From NCBI GenBank assembly GCA_007741555.1, contig CP036526.1, forward strand, positions 7,057,719-7,121,718: 64,000 nt of DNA, read 5' to 3'. How positions within the stretch are numbered: position 1 is the first letter of the stretch; each line of letters opens with the position of its first letter. The notes beneath the pieces are model-generated. The model was given only the letters and a program-made list of their open reading frames with translations. It did not search any database and was not told where the DNA came from. This document shows, one piece after another, positions 1-9,119 of the stretch. A program made the position numbers and the translations under genes. Source of the DNA: Stieleria marina (GTDB lineage: Bacteria; Planctomycetota; Planctomycetia; Pirellulales; Pirellulaceae).

Positions 1-58
1 ACGAGTAGTAGCCTGCCCTTTCTAGCAATCAAACTTACGAGCGCGGGAAATTTTTGCC

Positions 59-934
59 ATGCGACTTTTTCTGACCGTCGTCGCGACGGTTATGCTGCCA
101 GTGTCCTGCCTGTTGGCAAATGAAGCGTCATCCGACAAGACGCTGAGCGTCGTTTCGTACAACATCCGTTACGCCAGTCCGCGAGACGGAGAGGACGTGT
201 GGCCCAACCGCAAAGACGCGGTGGGCAAGTTTCTTTCTGACCACGATGTCATTGGATTGCAGGAAGCAACTTACCCGCAGATCAAAAATTTGGTTAAACG
301 GTTGCCGGATCACGATTGGTACGGCTTAGGTCGTGACGATGGCAAAGAAGGTGGCGAAGCAGCACCGATTTTTTATCGTCGAGATCGACTGACCGTTGAA
401 TCGAAGGGCACGATCTGGCTATGCGAAACACCGGACGAAGTTGGCAAGAAGGGATGGGATGCGGCGTTACCGCGGACCATGACTTGGCTGCTACTCAATG
501 AGACCGCGACCGGACGTAAACTGATCGTCGCCAACACCCACTTTGATCATCGCGGCAGCAAGGCTCGTCACGAGAGCGGCAAACTCATTCGCAAGTTTCT
601 GGCGAATCAGCATGGGCAATATCCCGTCGTCCTCCTGGGCGATTTCAATTGCCTGGCTGATTCGGCGCCTTATCAAGCAATCACCAGCGGAAACCAACCG
701 CTGGCTTTGAAAGACGCGCGGACTCAGAGCAAGATGCCTGCATCGGGCCCCGAGAGCACTTGGAGCGGCTTCAAAGCAATTGCTGCAGGTCGGATCATCG
801 ATCACGTGTTCGTGCACGGCGACATTGACGTTTTGAATCATGAAGTCCTGGATCCCAAAACGGAATCTGGAAGATTCGCCAGTGACCACTTGCCTGTTCG
901 CATTCGCATCCAATTCCAATCGCCTAGTCCGTGA
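59..934 (+). CDS. Secreted endonuclease/exonuclease/phosphatase family hydrolase
   Basis: The 291-residue product belongs to the EEP (DNase I/exonuclease III-like) fold, whose members cleave phosphodiester or phosphomonoester bonds with a divalent metal. Family landmarks appear in order: VVSYNIRY near residue 32, the metal-binding Glu in GLQEATY (about 66), ANTHFDHRG (about 157), LLGDFNC (about 194) and the terminal SDHLPVRI (about 274). An N-terminal hydrophobic stretch (residues 1-20) looks like a signal peptide, so it probably acts outside the cytoplasm. The substrate cannot be told; secreted planctomycete members are often near sugar or sulfate-ester genes. It overlaps the next gene by 4 nt (GTGA), suggesting cotranscription with the EamA permease. 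Confidence 0.88.
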   Translation: MRLFLTVVATVMLPVSCLLANEASSDKTLSVVSYNIRYASPRDGEDVWPNRKDAVGKFLSDHDVIGLQEATYPQIKNLVKRLPDHDWYGLGRDDGKEGGEAAPIFYRRDRLTVESKGTIWLCETPDEVGKKGWDAALPRTMTWLLLNETATGRKLIVANTHFDHRGSKARHESGKLIRKFLANQHGQYPVVLLGDFNCLADSAPYQAITSGNQPLALKDARTQSKMPASGPESTWSGFKAIAAGRIIDHVFVHGDIDVLNHEVLDPKTESGRFASDHLPVRIRIQFQSPSP

Positions 935-1818
935 CATCGCGGAATCGCGCACGGTGGCTGATCGTCTTGGCTGCGTTACTCTGGAGCACCAGCGGTTTTT
1001 TTGCCAAGGCACCGTGGTTTGACGACTGGCCGATGGAAACTCGCGGCGTTGCGTTGACCTTTTGGCGCGCCGTGTTTGCGGCGTTAACCGTGCTGCCTTT
1101 TGTACGTCGGCCAACGTTTCGGTTTGCAATGATCCCGATGTCGTTGTGCTTTACGGCGATGGTCTATTCCTTCATCGTCGCGATGGTTGCGGGGTCCGAA
1201 ACGACAACGATTTGGCTGCAGTACGTCGGTCCCGCATGGGTCGCAGTCGGGGGCCTACTGGGATTGGGCGATCGCCCCACCCAACGCGATGCCGTGATGC
1301 TCGGTTTGTCGGTGGCCGGAATTTTGGTCATCGTGTCGATGGAATTCACCGTTGGCGGCGGTTCGGCATCCAGCTGGCCCGTCGGATTAGCGTTGTTCTC
1401 CGGATTGATGTACGCCGGTGTGATGCTGTCGATCCGAAAATTGCGGGGTGTCAACGTAGCGTGGATCGGAATGGTCAATCATGTCGTGTGCATCGTCTTA
1501 TTGGCTCCGATGGTGATCGGGCAAACGGTTGTACCGCATGGATTTCAGTGGATTGCACTCTTTGCTCTAGGAGCCGTTCAACTAGCGATTCCCTACATGC
1601 TGTTTGCCTGGGCCGTTCGAGAGATCGACAGCAACGAAGCGTCCTTGATCACGCTGCTGGAACCGATGGTCGTGCCGCTGTGGACTTTTCTGGCTTGGCG
1701 AAACCACACCAGCTACCGCTATCCCGACTGGTGGGTGGTGATCGGGGCGGGGCTAATCGCGGTGGGATTCATTTGGCGATACCAGATCGCAAAAAGAACG
1801 ATGACTCAGAAACCGTGA
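931..1818 (+). CDS. EamA/DMT-superfamily permease
   Basis: The 295-residue hydrophobic protein has about ten predicted transmembrane helices arranged as two EamA-like halves, the hallmark of drug/metabolite transporters. The second half carries the usual LL.P....W.F..W pattern (VPLWTFLAW near residue 250). It starts at a GTG overlapping the stop of the upstream hydrolase. It probably exports or imports a small metabolite across the inner membrane; the substrate is unknown. The C-terminus ends in a short basic tail. The long overlapping frame at 1062-1976 is a shadow. Confidence 0.88.
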   Translation: MTSRNRARWLIVLAALLWSTSGFFAKAPWFDDWPMETRGVALTFWRAVFAALTVLPFVRRPTFRFAMIPMSLCFTAMVYSFIVAMVAGSETTTIWLQYVGPAWVAVGGLLGLGDRPTQRDAVMLGLSVAGILVIVSMEFTVGGGSASSWPVGLALFSGLMYAGVMLSIRKLRGVNVAWIGMVNHVVCIVLLAPMVIGQTVVPHGFQWIALFALGAVQLAIPYMLFAWAVREIDSNEASLITLLEPMVVPLWTFLAWRNHTSYRYPDWWVVIGAGLIAVGFIWRYQIAKRTMTQKP

Positions 1819-2000
1819 CGCAGAAACAATGTCGCTGCAGCGATGACTTGGACGCTGCCGATGAAGAGTTTCATCGGGCAAACGAAAGTTTGCCCAAACA
1901 AGAACAAGCTCGCGCCGCAGTCAGCACCACCAAGACCTCGCACTCGACTCTCCTACAAAAAAGCACAGACGACTAAAGAGCTGTCATCATACCAACACGG

Positions 2001-2864
2001 CTAGGCTCGAGGTTTTCGGGCGACGACGCGATGAAAGTGAAGGTAGATCTCGCGATCAACCACACGCCGAACGCCTTCGATCAGACAGCGGGGTTCGTTC
2101 TGTGATTCTCCTTGCGCAATGATTTCGTCGAGCGGAGTACCAGGAGCTACGGAAAAGGTGCTCTGATTGATCGTTTGATTCCCGGCGTCCAATTCCGGAA
2201 TGATAAAATGACATGTCGCGCCATACGTCAGCATCCGTGAACTGTGAGCATCATGGTACGGCCGAAAACCGGGAAACCCTGGCAGCAATCCGTGATGCAA
2301 ATTGATGATTCTGCCGCCGGCAAACTGCCAGCACGTCGCTGCCGGTAGGATTCGCATGTAGCGTGCCAGCACGACATAGTCGACATCGAATTCATCCAAC
2401 ACGCTGACCATCTCGTTGTCGTTTGCAACGCCGCTTTCTTGGCCGATCATGCGGAAGGGCACATCGAATTCATCCGCCAGCTTTGACAGTTTCTTTCGAT
2501 TGGAAATGACAACCGCTGCTTCGGCGGCAATCACATTGTCGCTGATCGCTTGCAGCACGGCCCTGGGCGTGTGTTCGACGAAGGTGCCACAAACTGCAAT
2601 CCGGGGACGATGCTGACGACGTTCACTGCTCCAAACCCGAATCGCGAGCCCAGTCTTTTCACCAACCTGACGCATGGCTTCGGAAAGTGGCGCGAACTCA
2701 TCCGGCGGGATATCCATTCGGCAGAGCATCGCAAATAGCTGCTCTTCGTCGTGGTCGTACATCTGGATTTCGGCGATTCGGGCGCCACGGCTCGTCACGT
2801 GGTGAATGATCGGATCGGCCAATCCCACATTATCGGGACCAAGTGCGGTAATGACGACTTCCAT
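2001..2864 (-). CDS. purU: Formyltetrahydrofolate deformylase
   Basis: Hydrolyses 10-formyl-THF to THF and formate, balancing one-carbon pools and supplying formate for purine synthesis. The 287 residues show an N-terminal ACT-like region (1-80, with the characteristic DNVGLADPIIHHV start) and a formyltransferase catalytic half. The active-site signature INLHHGLLPGF spans about residues 187-197, followed by PYHDAH and LDAGNQTINQ (about 225-234). The length matches the family. It starts with ATG at 2864. The divergent neighbour's longest frame begins on the same base, so both promoters must lie inside one or the other reading frame. It converges with the EamA permease across about 180 bp without other genes. 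Confidence 0.95.
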   Translation of the reverse strand: MEVVITALGPDNVGLADPIIHHVTSRGARIAEIQMYDHDEEQLFAMLCRMDIPPDEFAPLSEAMRQVGEKTGLAIRVWSSERRQHRPRIAVCGTFVEHTPRAVLQAISDNVIAAEAAVVISNRKKLSKLADEFDVPFRMIGQESGVANDNEMVSVLDEFDVDYVVLARYMRILPAATCWQFAGGRIINLHHGLLPGFPGFRPYHDAHSSRMLTYGATCHFIIPELDAGNQTINQSTFSVAPGTPLDEIIAQGESQNEPRCLIEGVRRVVDREIYLHFHRVVARKPRA

Positions 2865-3475
2865 TGAAACAGTTCTCTGATCAAGCTATTGAGCCACTCC
2901 GATACCAGTCGAAGCCCCCAATAATCGGATTGGTAGATGACGCCGTCAACTTAGACGATGCAGCCAAATCCTCCCAGATAGCCGATTCTCCTCTCGATCG
3001 ATTCATCGCCGTGTCAGTAGCCACTCCTCCCGTCAAACGCCGCCGAGATCAAGTCCCCAAGGGAGCCAATCTGTGCGACTATTGCAGCGCCAAGTGCTGC
3101 CAGTACTTTGCGTTACCAATGGAGCAGCCCGTCAATCGCAAGGACTACGATTTCATTCGCTGGTACCTATTGCACGATCGCGCCAGCTGCTTTGTCGACG
3201 ACGACAACTGGTACTTGCTGGTCCACACAACTTGCAAGCATTTGCAAAGCGACAATCGTTGTGGCATCTACGAAACGCGTCCGCAAATTTGCCGCGAATA
3301 CACCACCGACGAATGTGAATTTGACGACGACTGGTGTTACGAAATGTACTTTGAAACGCCCGAACAAATCGACGAATACGCCGATGCGTTGCTGGGCCCG
3401 CAGTTTGTCGATCCCAAGGCATCGAAACGCAATTCGCTCCGGAGCCGACGTCCAACGGCGCTCCCCATGGCTTAG
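2864..3475 (+). CDS. YkgJ-type cysteine-cluster protein
   Basis: The protein carries the zinc/iron-chelating Cys cluster of the YkgJ/UPF0153 family: CDYCSAKCCQYFALP starting near residue 71, then CKHL, CGIYETRPQICREY and DECEF. The last three match the family pattern C-x-I-Y-x-x-R-P-x-x-C-R. Function is not established for the family; a metal or Fe-S role is inferred. The longest frame begins at TTG 2864, on the first base of purU on the other strand. In-frame TTG 2930 and GTG 3011 are equally possible starts, and the 50 residues before GTG 3011 lack family features, so the true N-terminus is uncertain. Confidence 0.85.
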   Translation: MKQFSDQAIEPLRYQSKPPIIGLVDDAVNLDDAAKSSQIADSPLDRFIAVSVATPPVKRRRDQVPKGANLCDYCSAKCCQYFALPMEQPVNRKDYDFIRWYLLHDRASCFVDDDNWYLLVHTTCKHLQSDNRCGIYETRPQICREYTTDECEFDDDWCYEMYFETPEQIDEYADALLGPQFVDPKASKRNSLRSRRPTALPMA

Positions 3476-3580
3476 CGAGGTTCACACACGGACTTCCATC
3501 ACGGAAACGAACCTGTACCCTATTTGGTTTGTCTGAAGCCCTGAAACAATTCTGACCAACCGCAAACATCCTTCATTATC

Positions 3581-4915
3581 ATGTCACTGATCAAGCCACG
3601 CACGCTGAGCGGTTTTCGCGATTATCTGCCTAGTGTGATGATCCCGCGTGAAGCTTTGATGCAGACAGCTCGCGAAGTTTTTCGCAGCTATGGATTCGCG
3701 CCGATCGATACACCGACGCTGGAATACTTAGAAGTCCTGTCTGGCAAAGGCAGCGACGAAACCGACCGCCAGATCTATCGGTTCCAGGACAACGGCGGTC
3801 GTGAAGTTGGCATGCGTTTCGACTTGACCGTACCGCTAGCACGCTTTGCTGCGCAGCACATCGGAGTACTGGGCACTCCCTTCAAACGGTATCACATCGC
3901 GCCAGTGTGGCGTGGCGAACGTCCACAGAAAGGTCGCTACCGTGAATTTGTTCAATGCGATTTTGATACGATTGGAACCGAATCGGTCTTAGCGGACATC
4001 GAAGCCGTCGCAGTGATCAACGGTCTGCTCCAAGCAATCGGTTTTGACCGATTCACGATCAGCATCAACAACCGCGCGGTGCTAACCGGTCTCTTGGAAC
4101 ACTTGGGCTTGGCTGACAAATCCGTGCCGGTTCTGCGTTCGCTAGACAAACTGGCCAAGATCGGCCGTGAAAAGACTGCCACCGAGATGTGCGAAGCAGC
4201 CGAAATTGATCCATCGCAAGCCGAAGCGGTGCTGAAACTTGCCGAGTGCGATGGTGACGCTGAATCGATTTTCTCTCAGTTACCCGAAGTGACAGGCGGC
4301 AACGAATTGGCCGCCAGCGGGATCGATCGGTTGCAACAGATCTATCAAGGCGCCGTTGCGTCGGGTGTTCCTGCCAACCGGCTAAAGGTCGACGTTTCGA
4401 TTGCCCGCGGCTTGGACTATTACACCGGCGTCATTTTTGAAACAACGCTCGACGACCTACCGACGATCGGAAGCGTTTGCAGCGGTGGTCGCTACGACAA
4501 CCTAGCGGGGATCTACACCAAACAGCACTTGCCCGGCATCGGCGCATCGCTGGGCCTTGATCGCTTGTTGGCGGCGATGGAGCAGTTGAACCTGTTACCG
4601 ACGGCGTCGACACCGGCCCCGGTTTTTGTTGCGTACTTCGACAAAGACTTTCGCGACGATTATTTGCGATTAGCTGCGAACCTGCGAACCGCTGGAATTA
4701 AAACGGAAGTGTATCCAGATGCAAAGAAATTAGGTGCACAGCTCAAGTACGCTGACTCGCACGGATTTACGGCCGCGATCATCGCGGGTGGCAATGAATG
4801 GAATGAATCTCGCGTGCAAGTCAAAACCCTGGCGACGCAAGACAAGCAGGACATCGCGTACAGCCATGAGTCGCCTGACGATTTGGTCGCCGCTTTAAAT
4901 GCAATTGTGAACTAG
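3581..4915 (+). CDS. hisS: Histidine-tRNA ligase
   Basis: Class II aminoacyl-tRNA synthetase that charges tRNA-His in the cytoplasm. The 444-residue length fits bacterial HisRS. Visible features are the N-terminal GFRDYLP, motif 1 around residues 30-50, motif 2 (RYHIAPVWRGERPQKGRYREFVQCDFD, about 106-132), the histidine-binding LDYYTGVIFE block (about 283-292), motif 3 GIGASLGLDRLL (about 325-336) and a C-terminal anticodon-binding domain. ATG 3581 lacks a strong ribosome-binding site, as do many genes here. The cinA-type gene follows 12 bp downstream, so the two are probably cotranscribed. Confidence 0.97.
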   Translation: MSLIKPRTLSGFRDYLPSVMIPREALMQTAREVFRSYGFAPIDTPTLEYLEVLSGKGSDETDRQIYRFQDNGGREVGMRFDLTVPLARFAAQHIGVLGTPFKRYHIAPVWRGERPQKGRYREFVQCDFDTIGTESVLADIEAVAVINGLLQAIGFDRFTISINNRAVLTGLLEHLGLADKSVPVLRSLDKLAKIGREKTATEMCEAAEIDPSQAEAVLKLAECDGDAESIFSQLPEVTGGNELAASGIDRLQQIYQGAVASGVPANRLKVDVSIARGLDYYTGVIFETTLDDLPTIGSVCSGGRYDNLAGIYTKQHLPGIGASLGLDRLLAAMEQLNLLPTASTPAPVFVAYFDKDFRDDYLRLAANLRTAGIKTEVYPDAKKLGAQLKYADSHGFTAAIIAGGNEWNESRVQVKTLATQDKQDIAYSHESPDDLVAALNAIVN

Positions 4916-4927
4916 ATCCAGAGCAAC

Positions 4928-5443
4928 ATGCGACAACAATTCCTCGATTCGCTGATCGCCGCTTCGACGCGAACGGCGCAGCTTCTGGCCAGTACGGATT
5001 CAAAACTGGTCTTTGCCGAAAGCTGCACATCGGGATTGCTCGCAGCGACTCTTTCACAGCTCCCCGGCATCTCCCAGCACTTCTGCGGTTCGTTTGTCAC
5101 TTACCGCGAATCAATGAAGTCCGATGCGTTGGGTGTCCCCCCCGCGATAATCAAAATCCACACTGCGGTAAGTCGCCAGACGACCGCCAGCATGCTGGAA
5201 GGCGCATTGCAGCAAAGCAGCGAGGCTACCGTGGCTCTTGCGATCACGGGGCATCTAGGGCCCAACGCCCCAGCTGATCTGGATGGACGCGTTTTCATTG
5301 CCTGTCAACACAAAAACGGCGACGCCCCCACCGAACTGCACTTGAAGTTAGAATCTTCTCAGCGTACTGATCGGCAACACGAAGCGGCAACCGCAGCATT
5401 TGTCGAACTCAATTCGCTACTTGAACGGATGATCCGCACGTAG
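4928..5443 (+). CDS. CinA C-terminal family nicotinamide-nucleotide amidohydrolase
   Basis: The 171-residue protein corresponds to the stand-alone C-terminal (PncC) domain of CinA, which deamidates nicotinamide mononucleotide to nicotinate mononucleotide for pyridine-nucleotide recycling. The signature FAESCTSGLLAATLSQLPG lies at about residues 35-53, followed by GSFVTYRESMKSDALGV and the conserved AITGHLGP loop (family AITGIAGP) near residue 102. The N-terminal molybdopterin-binding-like half of full CinA is absent. It is 12 bp downstream of hisS. A 15-bp tandem duplication starts on its stop codon. Confidence 0.9.
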   Translation: MRQQFLDSLIAASTRTAQLLASTDSKLVFAESCTSGLLAATLSQLPGISQHFCGSFVTYRESMKSDALGVPPAIIKIHTAVSRQTTASMLEGALQQSSEATVALAITGHLGPNAPADLDGRVFIACQHKNGDAPTELHLKLESSQRTDRQHEAATAAFVELNSLLERMIRT

Positions 5444-5472
5444 CCAATTTCAACTGGGCCAATTTCAACTGG
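5443..5472. repeat. Exact tandem duplication of 15 bp
   Basis: The unit GCCAATTTCAACTGG occurs twice back to back (5443-5457 and 5458-5472), with a partial third copy following. It lies between the cinA-type gene and the sulfatase, immediately before the sulfatase start region. Confidence 0.9.
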
Positions 5473-5504
5473 CCAAATTCCTTTTTCCAACACGAAGCAA
5501 CGAA

Positions 5505-7073
5505 ATGCATTTCGCAAAACCACTTGCTTGTTTCTTGATCTTGTTGCTGGCTACGCCATTGGCTTTCGCTGATGAAGCAAAGCAGCCAAACGTTGTGCTG
5601 ATCCTGATTGATGACATGGGCCTTCATGACCTGTCGATCGAAGGCAGTACGTTCTACGAGAGCCCGTACATCGACAAACTTGCTCGAGGCGGAATGCGTT
5701 TTACGCAAGGCTATGCAACCTGCCGCGTTTGCAGCCCTTCACGAGCCAGCATTCAACTTGGACAATTCACCGCGCGTCACGGAATCACGGACTGGATTGG
5801 CGCTGCTAGCGGAACGGATTGGAAGCGGGACGATCGCGTCTTGCCAGCCGAATATGTGCACCATTTGCCCGACGAAGACGTCTCGCTGGCGGAAGCCATG
5901 CGTGAGGGCGGCTACCGGACATTCTTTGCCGGAAAGTGGCATATCGGTGGCGAAGGATCATTGCCAACGGACCACGGATTCGACGTCAACAAAGGCGGCC
6001 ACCATCGCGGCAGTCCTCCGGGAGGCTATTTCTCCCCGTACAAGAATCCTGTTTTGGAAAATGGCCCCGCGGGTGAATCGCTCCCTCTCCGATTGGCTGA
6101 CGAAACGGTCCACTTCATCCAAACCAACAAAGACAATCCGTTCTTTGCCATGCTATCATTCTACAGCGTGCATGGTCCCGTTCAAACGACGAAAGAGCTC
6201 TGGGCCAAGTACCAAGCGAAAGCTTCGCTCAAGACGGCGCCGACCGAACGTTTCAAAATCGATCGCACCATGCCAGTCCGTCAGGTGCAAGACCATCCGG
6301 TGTATGCAGGAATGGTACAAGTAACTGACCAAGCTGTCGGCCGCGTGATGGACGCATTAGACGAACTGGGATTGGGCGACAACACGATCGTGATCTTTAC
6401 CAGCGACAATGGAGGTGTTTCGTCGGGCGATGCATTCGCGACCAGCAACCTGCCTCTACGCGGGGGCAAGGGCAGGCAATGGGAAGGCGGCATTCGCGAA
6501 CCGTTCTACATTCGATATCCATCAGTCGCTCCAGCGGGATCGACCTGCGATACGCCCGTGACCGGGGCCGATTTTTACCCCACGATTTTGGAATTATGCG
6601 GATTGCCAAGTCGCCCCAAACAACACGTCGACGGAGTCAGTCTGGCCCCGCTGCTCAAAGGTGACACCATCGCTGATCGTCCTCTGTATTGGCATTACCC
6701 ACACTACGGAAACCAAGGCGGTGAACCCGGGTCTATCATTCGCAGCGGTGACTGGAAACTGATTCACTACTACGAAGACGGCCGAAACGAACTCTACAAC
6801 TTGGCAGTGGACCCCAGCGAAGAAATCGATGTCTCCCTGCAGTACACCAATCGGACCAGTCAACTTTGGGGCCAACTGGATCAGTGGTTAAATTCGGTCA
6901 ATGCCAAACGGCCCAAACTGGATCCGCGATTTGATCCTGTCAAACACGAAGCGAAAACTGTTCGTCAACACACGCAGCAAAAGCAGAAGCTAGAAAAGAC
7001 TCACGCGCAAATGCTTGAAAAAGACTGGCAGCCCAACAAAGACTGGCACGGCAGCTTGATCACCAAGGATTAA
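5505..7073 (+). CDS. Secreted sulfatase (formylglycine-dependent)
   Basis: A 522-residue type I sulfatase of the alkaline-phosphatase superfamily. It has a signal peptide (residues 1-22, ending LAFA-DEA), the metal-binding LILIDDMG (33-39) and the maturation motif CSPSR (76-80), whose Cys becomes formylglycine. GKWHIGG follows near residue 145, FTSDNGG near 300 and a C-terminal LIHYYEDGRNELYNL segment near 425. It probably removes sulfate esters from polysaccharides in the periplasm or outside the cell; the exact substrate is not readable. The modifying enzyme is not in this window. The C-terminal 60 residues are highly charged. Confidence 0.95.
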   Translation: MHFAKPLACFLILLLATPLAFADEAKQPNVVLILIDDMGLHDLSIEGSTFYESPYIDKLARGGMRFTQGYATCRVCSPSRASIQLGQFTARHGITDWIGAASGTDWKRDDRVLPAEYVHHLPDEDVSLAEAMREGGYRTFFAGKWHIGGEGSLPTDHGFDVNKGGHHRGSPPGGYFSPYKNPVLENGPAGESLPLRLADETVHFIQTNKDNPFFAMLSFYSVHGPVQTTKELWAKYQAKASLKTAPTERFKIDRTMPVRQVQDHPVYAGMVQVTDQAVGRVMDALDELGLGDNTIVIFTSDNGGVSSGDAFATSNLPLRGGKGRQWEGGIREPFYIRYPSVAPAGSTCDTPVTGADFYPTILELCGLPSRPKQHVDGVSLAPLLKGDTIADRPLYWHYPHYGNQGGEPGSIIRSGDWKLIHYYEDGRNELYNLAVDPSEEIDVSLQYTNRTSQLWGQLDQWLNSVNAKRPKLDPRFDPVKHEAKTVRQHTQQKQKLEKTHAQMLEKDWQPNKDWHGSLITKD

Positions 7074-7087
7074 CCCAAAGCCTGCCT

Positions 7088-8977
7088 TCATTCCATCGCG
7101 TCAAGTTTTTCTTGGGCCAGCTTCACCGCGGGCCCAGCCCATTCATCATCGCTGTAAAGGTCGATAACGCCCTGGAGCAACGCGACCTTTTCATCGGTAC
7201 CAAGTTCGTCCGCCGTGCGAATGCGATCGATCAATTCACGGTTTCTTCGATCTTCACCTACCTTGGGGTCTTCCTGTTCCAGGCGGTCCATCTCGAACGC
7301 TACCAACACGGCGATCTGTTTGCGTGAATCGTTCGCGTGCGTCGTCGAATCGACAAACACGTCCAACCACTGCTGCAATTTCTTTCTCGCAGTCGACCGG
7401 TCGACGCTACGCAATTCCATCGCTTCTAAAAACGCTTGCTCATGCGGAGCCAGTGTGCGGCCGGGGAGTTTCGTCTGAAGCTGCAAACGCCGAATCACGG
7501 CATCGCGCTGGAGCGACAAATCCATCGCGCTTACATCGCTGAATCGCTCGTCGTCTGGATAGAGTTTCAAAAACTGATCGATCTGCGGACGAGCGTCTGA
7601 CAAGGCACCCGTCTCCGTCACCGCGATGATCTCGCTGTACAGTTCCTCCGCAGTCGGCTTCTTGATCGAGTACACGATTAGCAGACCGCCCAAAACAAGC
7701 AACCCAACGATGGCGAAGGCTGACAGCATTTGCGTCAACTGGTTGCTTGATTCAGATTGGTGCTGAAAGATGCCGCTCTCACTGGCAGATTGGTCAACCG
7801 TTTGAAAGTGTGTCGAACGCGGTTCCTGGACGCCTGAACGCTCCGCTTCCATTTCAGCAGCAGGCAGCTTATCGGCAACGATCGTTTTGTCGTCTTGGGC
7901 AGCACCTATTTGCTTGATCGTTCCAGCAGAGTGATCCACATCAAGCTGCTGGTCGGTCTTTGGATGCCACTCTGACGATGTCGTTATTTTGTCGAGCGGC
8001 CTGGCCGCTTGCTCGCCGCCCGAAAAATCCGTCCCTCGACTGCTGCGGGCTGGAGTATCGAAGTTCGACAACTCTTCCGCGCCAGGGCTGTCAGACAGCG
8101 CGGGTCCGTTTCGCACTTGGGTGTTTTCATTTTCTTGGTTGATCGTCTGTTCACGCAGCAATCCGTTGCGCATTGCTTTCAGTCGATTCATCACTGCCAA
8201 TGCCGTTGGGGGGCGATCTGCGGGATTCTTTTCCAGCAAATGATGAATCAGCTCAACAAGCGATCCAGGCAATTCGGGGACGATTATCTCCAAAGGAATC
8301 GGCTTGTCACGCTTGAGTGCGGCAATGACTTGCGTGAGCTCTTTGCCTTTGAACGGTGCGCGCCCAGCTGTCATCGCGTACATGACGCTGCCGAGTGCAT
8401 ACAAATCCGATCGCAAAGTAATTCCATCACCCATCGCTTGCTCTGGCGACATGTAATCGGCTGTTCCTAAAACAGATCCAGCAAGCGTCTGTTCGCCGAA
8501 GCCAAAAATTTTGACGATTCCAAAATCGACGAGCTTGACTTCGTCATTCGCCGTCAAAACCAAGTTGGCTGGTTTCAAGTCGCGGTGAATCACCCCAAAG
8601 TCGTGGGCGTGCTTCAAGGCAGAACAAATCTGCACGGCGATATCGATGGTGGGAAGCCAACCAAGACGCTTCTCACGGCGGATACGTTTTTGAAGAGGCT
8701 CTCCATCGACCATTTCCATGGAATAGAAAAGCTGCCCGTTTTCTTCACCATAGCCGATCAACGAAACGATGTTTTTATGACGCAATCGCTTGAGCGATTC
8801 TATTTCAGACTCGAAACGTCGCCGAAATTTCATGTCATCCGCAACGTGGGCGGCAATCAATTTGACGGCAACTTGCTGACCAGTCTTGACGTGTTCGCAG
8901 CGGTAAACTGTGCCCATGCCTCCACGACCAAGCATTTCGCCCACGCGGTACGGACCAAGGAATTCAGGGGTGGACAT
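7088..8977 (-). CDS. Membrane-anchored Ser/Thr protein kinase
   Basis: From ATG 8977 the product has 629 residues, starting MSTPEFLGPY directly before the kinase domain. The longer frame to 9157 adds 60 unrelated residues and would run into lnt, so it is rejected. The N-terminal Hanks-type domain has GRGGMGTVY (17-25), VAVKL (Lys39), HRDLKPANLVL (131-141) and DFG (151-153), so all catalytic residues are present. A Ser/Gln-rich linker leads to a single membrane segment (about 418-438). A 190-residue helical C-terminal part faces outward and may be a sensor. It converges with the sulfatase 14 bp away and diverges from lnt. Confidence 0.93.
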   Translation of the reverse strand: MSTPEFLGPYRVGEMLGRGGMGTVYRCEHVKTGQQVAVKLIAAHVADDMKFRRRFESEIESLKRLRHKNIVSLIGYGEENGQLFYSMEMVDGEPLQKRIRREKRLGWLPTIDIAVQICSALKHAHDFGVIHRDLKPANLVLTANDEVKLVDFGIVKIFGFGEQTLAGSVLGTADYMSPEQAMGDGITLRSDLYALGSVMYAMTAGRAPFKGKELTQVIAALKRDKPIPLEIIVPELPGSLVELIHHLLEKNPADRPPTALAVMNRLKAMRNGLLREQTINQENENTQVRNGPALSDSPGAEELSNFDTPARSSRGTDFSGGEQAARPLDKITTSSEWHPKTDQQLDVDHSAGTIKQIGAAQDDKTIVADKLPAAEMEAERSGVQEPRSTHFQTVDQSASESGIFQHQSESSNQLTQMLSAFAIVGLLVLGGLLIVYSIKKPTAEELYSEIIAVTETGALSDARPQIDQFLKLYPDDERFSDVSAMDLSLQRDAVIRRLQLQTKLPGRTLAPHEQAFLEAMELRSVDRSTARKKLQQWLDVFVDSTTHANDSRKQIAVLVAFEMDRLEQEDPKVGEDRRNRELIDRIRTADELGTDEKVALLQGVIDLYSDDEWAGPAVKLAQEKLDAME

Positions 8978-9119
8978 AAAACGGGGCTTGCAAGCTGGTT
9001 GGAAAAGACAGATCCATTGTAGCGAAGGGTGATGAAAATTGCCCCGCCAGCAGAACGCCGCGATACGGCTGCTAAAACTGGTCCTGCCCGACATTAGGGG
9101 ATGCCGTAGACTATGCGGC

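Noticed and set aside
491-1129. 212-codon minus-strand frame across the EEP hydrolase and EamA genes
   Set aside because: Antisense to two convincing genes, no recognisable motif.
1062-1976. 304-codon open frame overlapping the EamA permease
   Set aside because: Arg/His/Cys-rich translation with no domain and almost full overlap with a well-supported permease; typical shadow frame.
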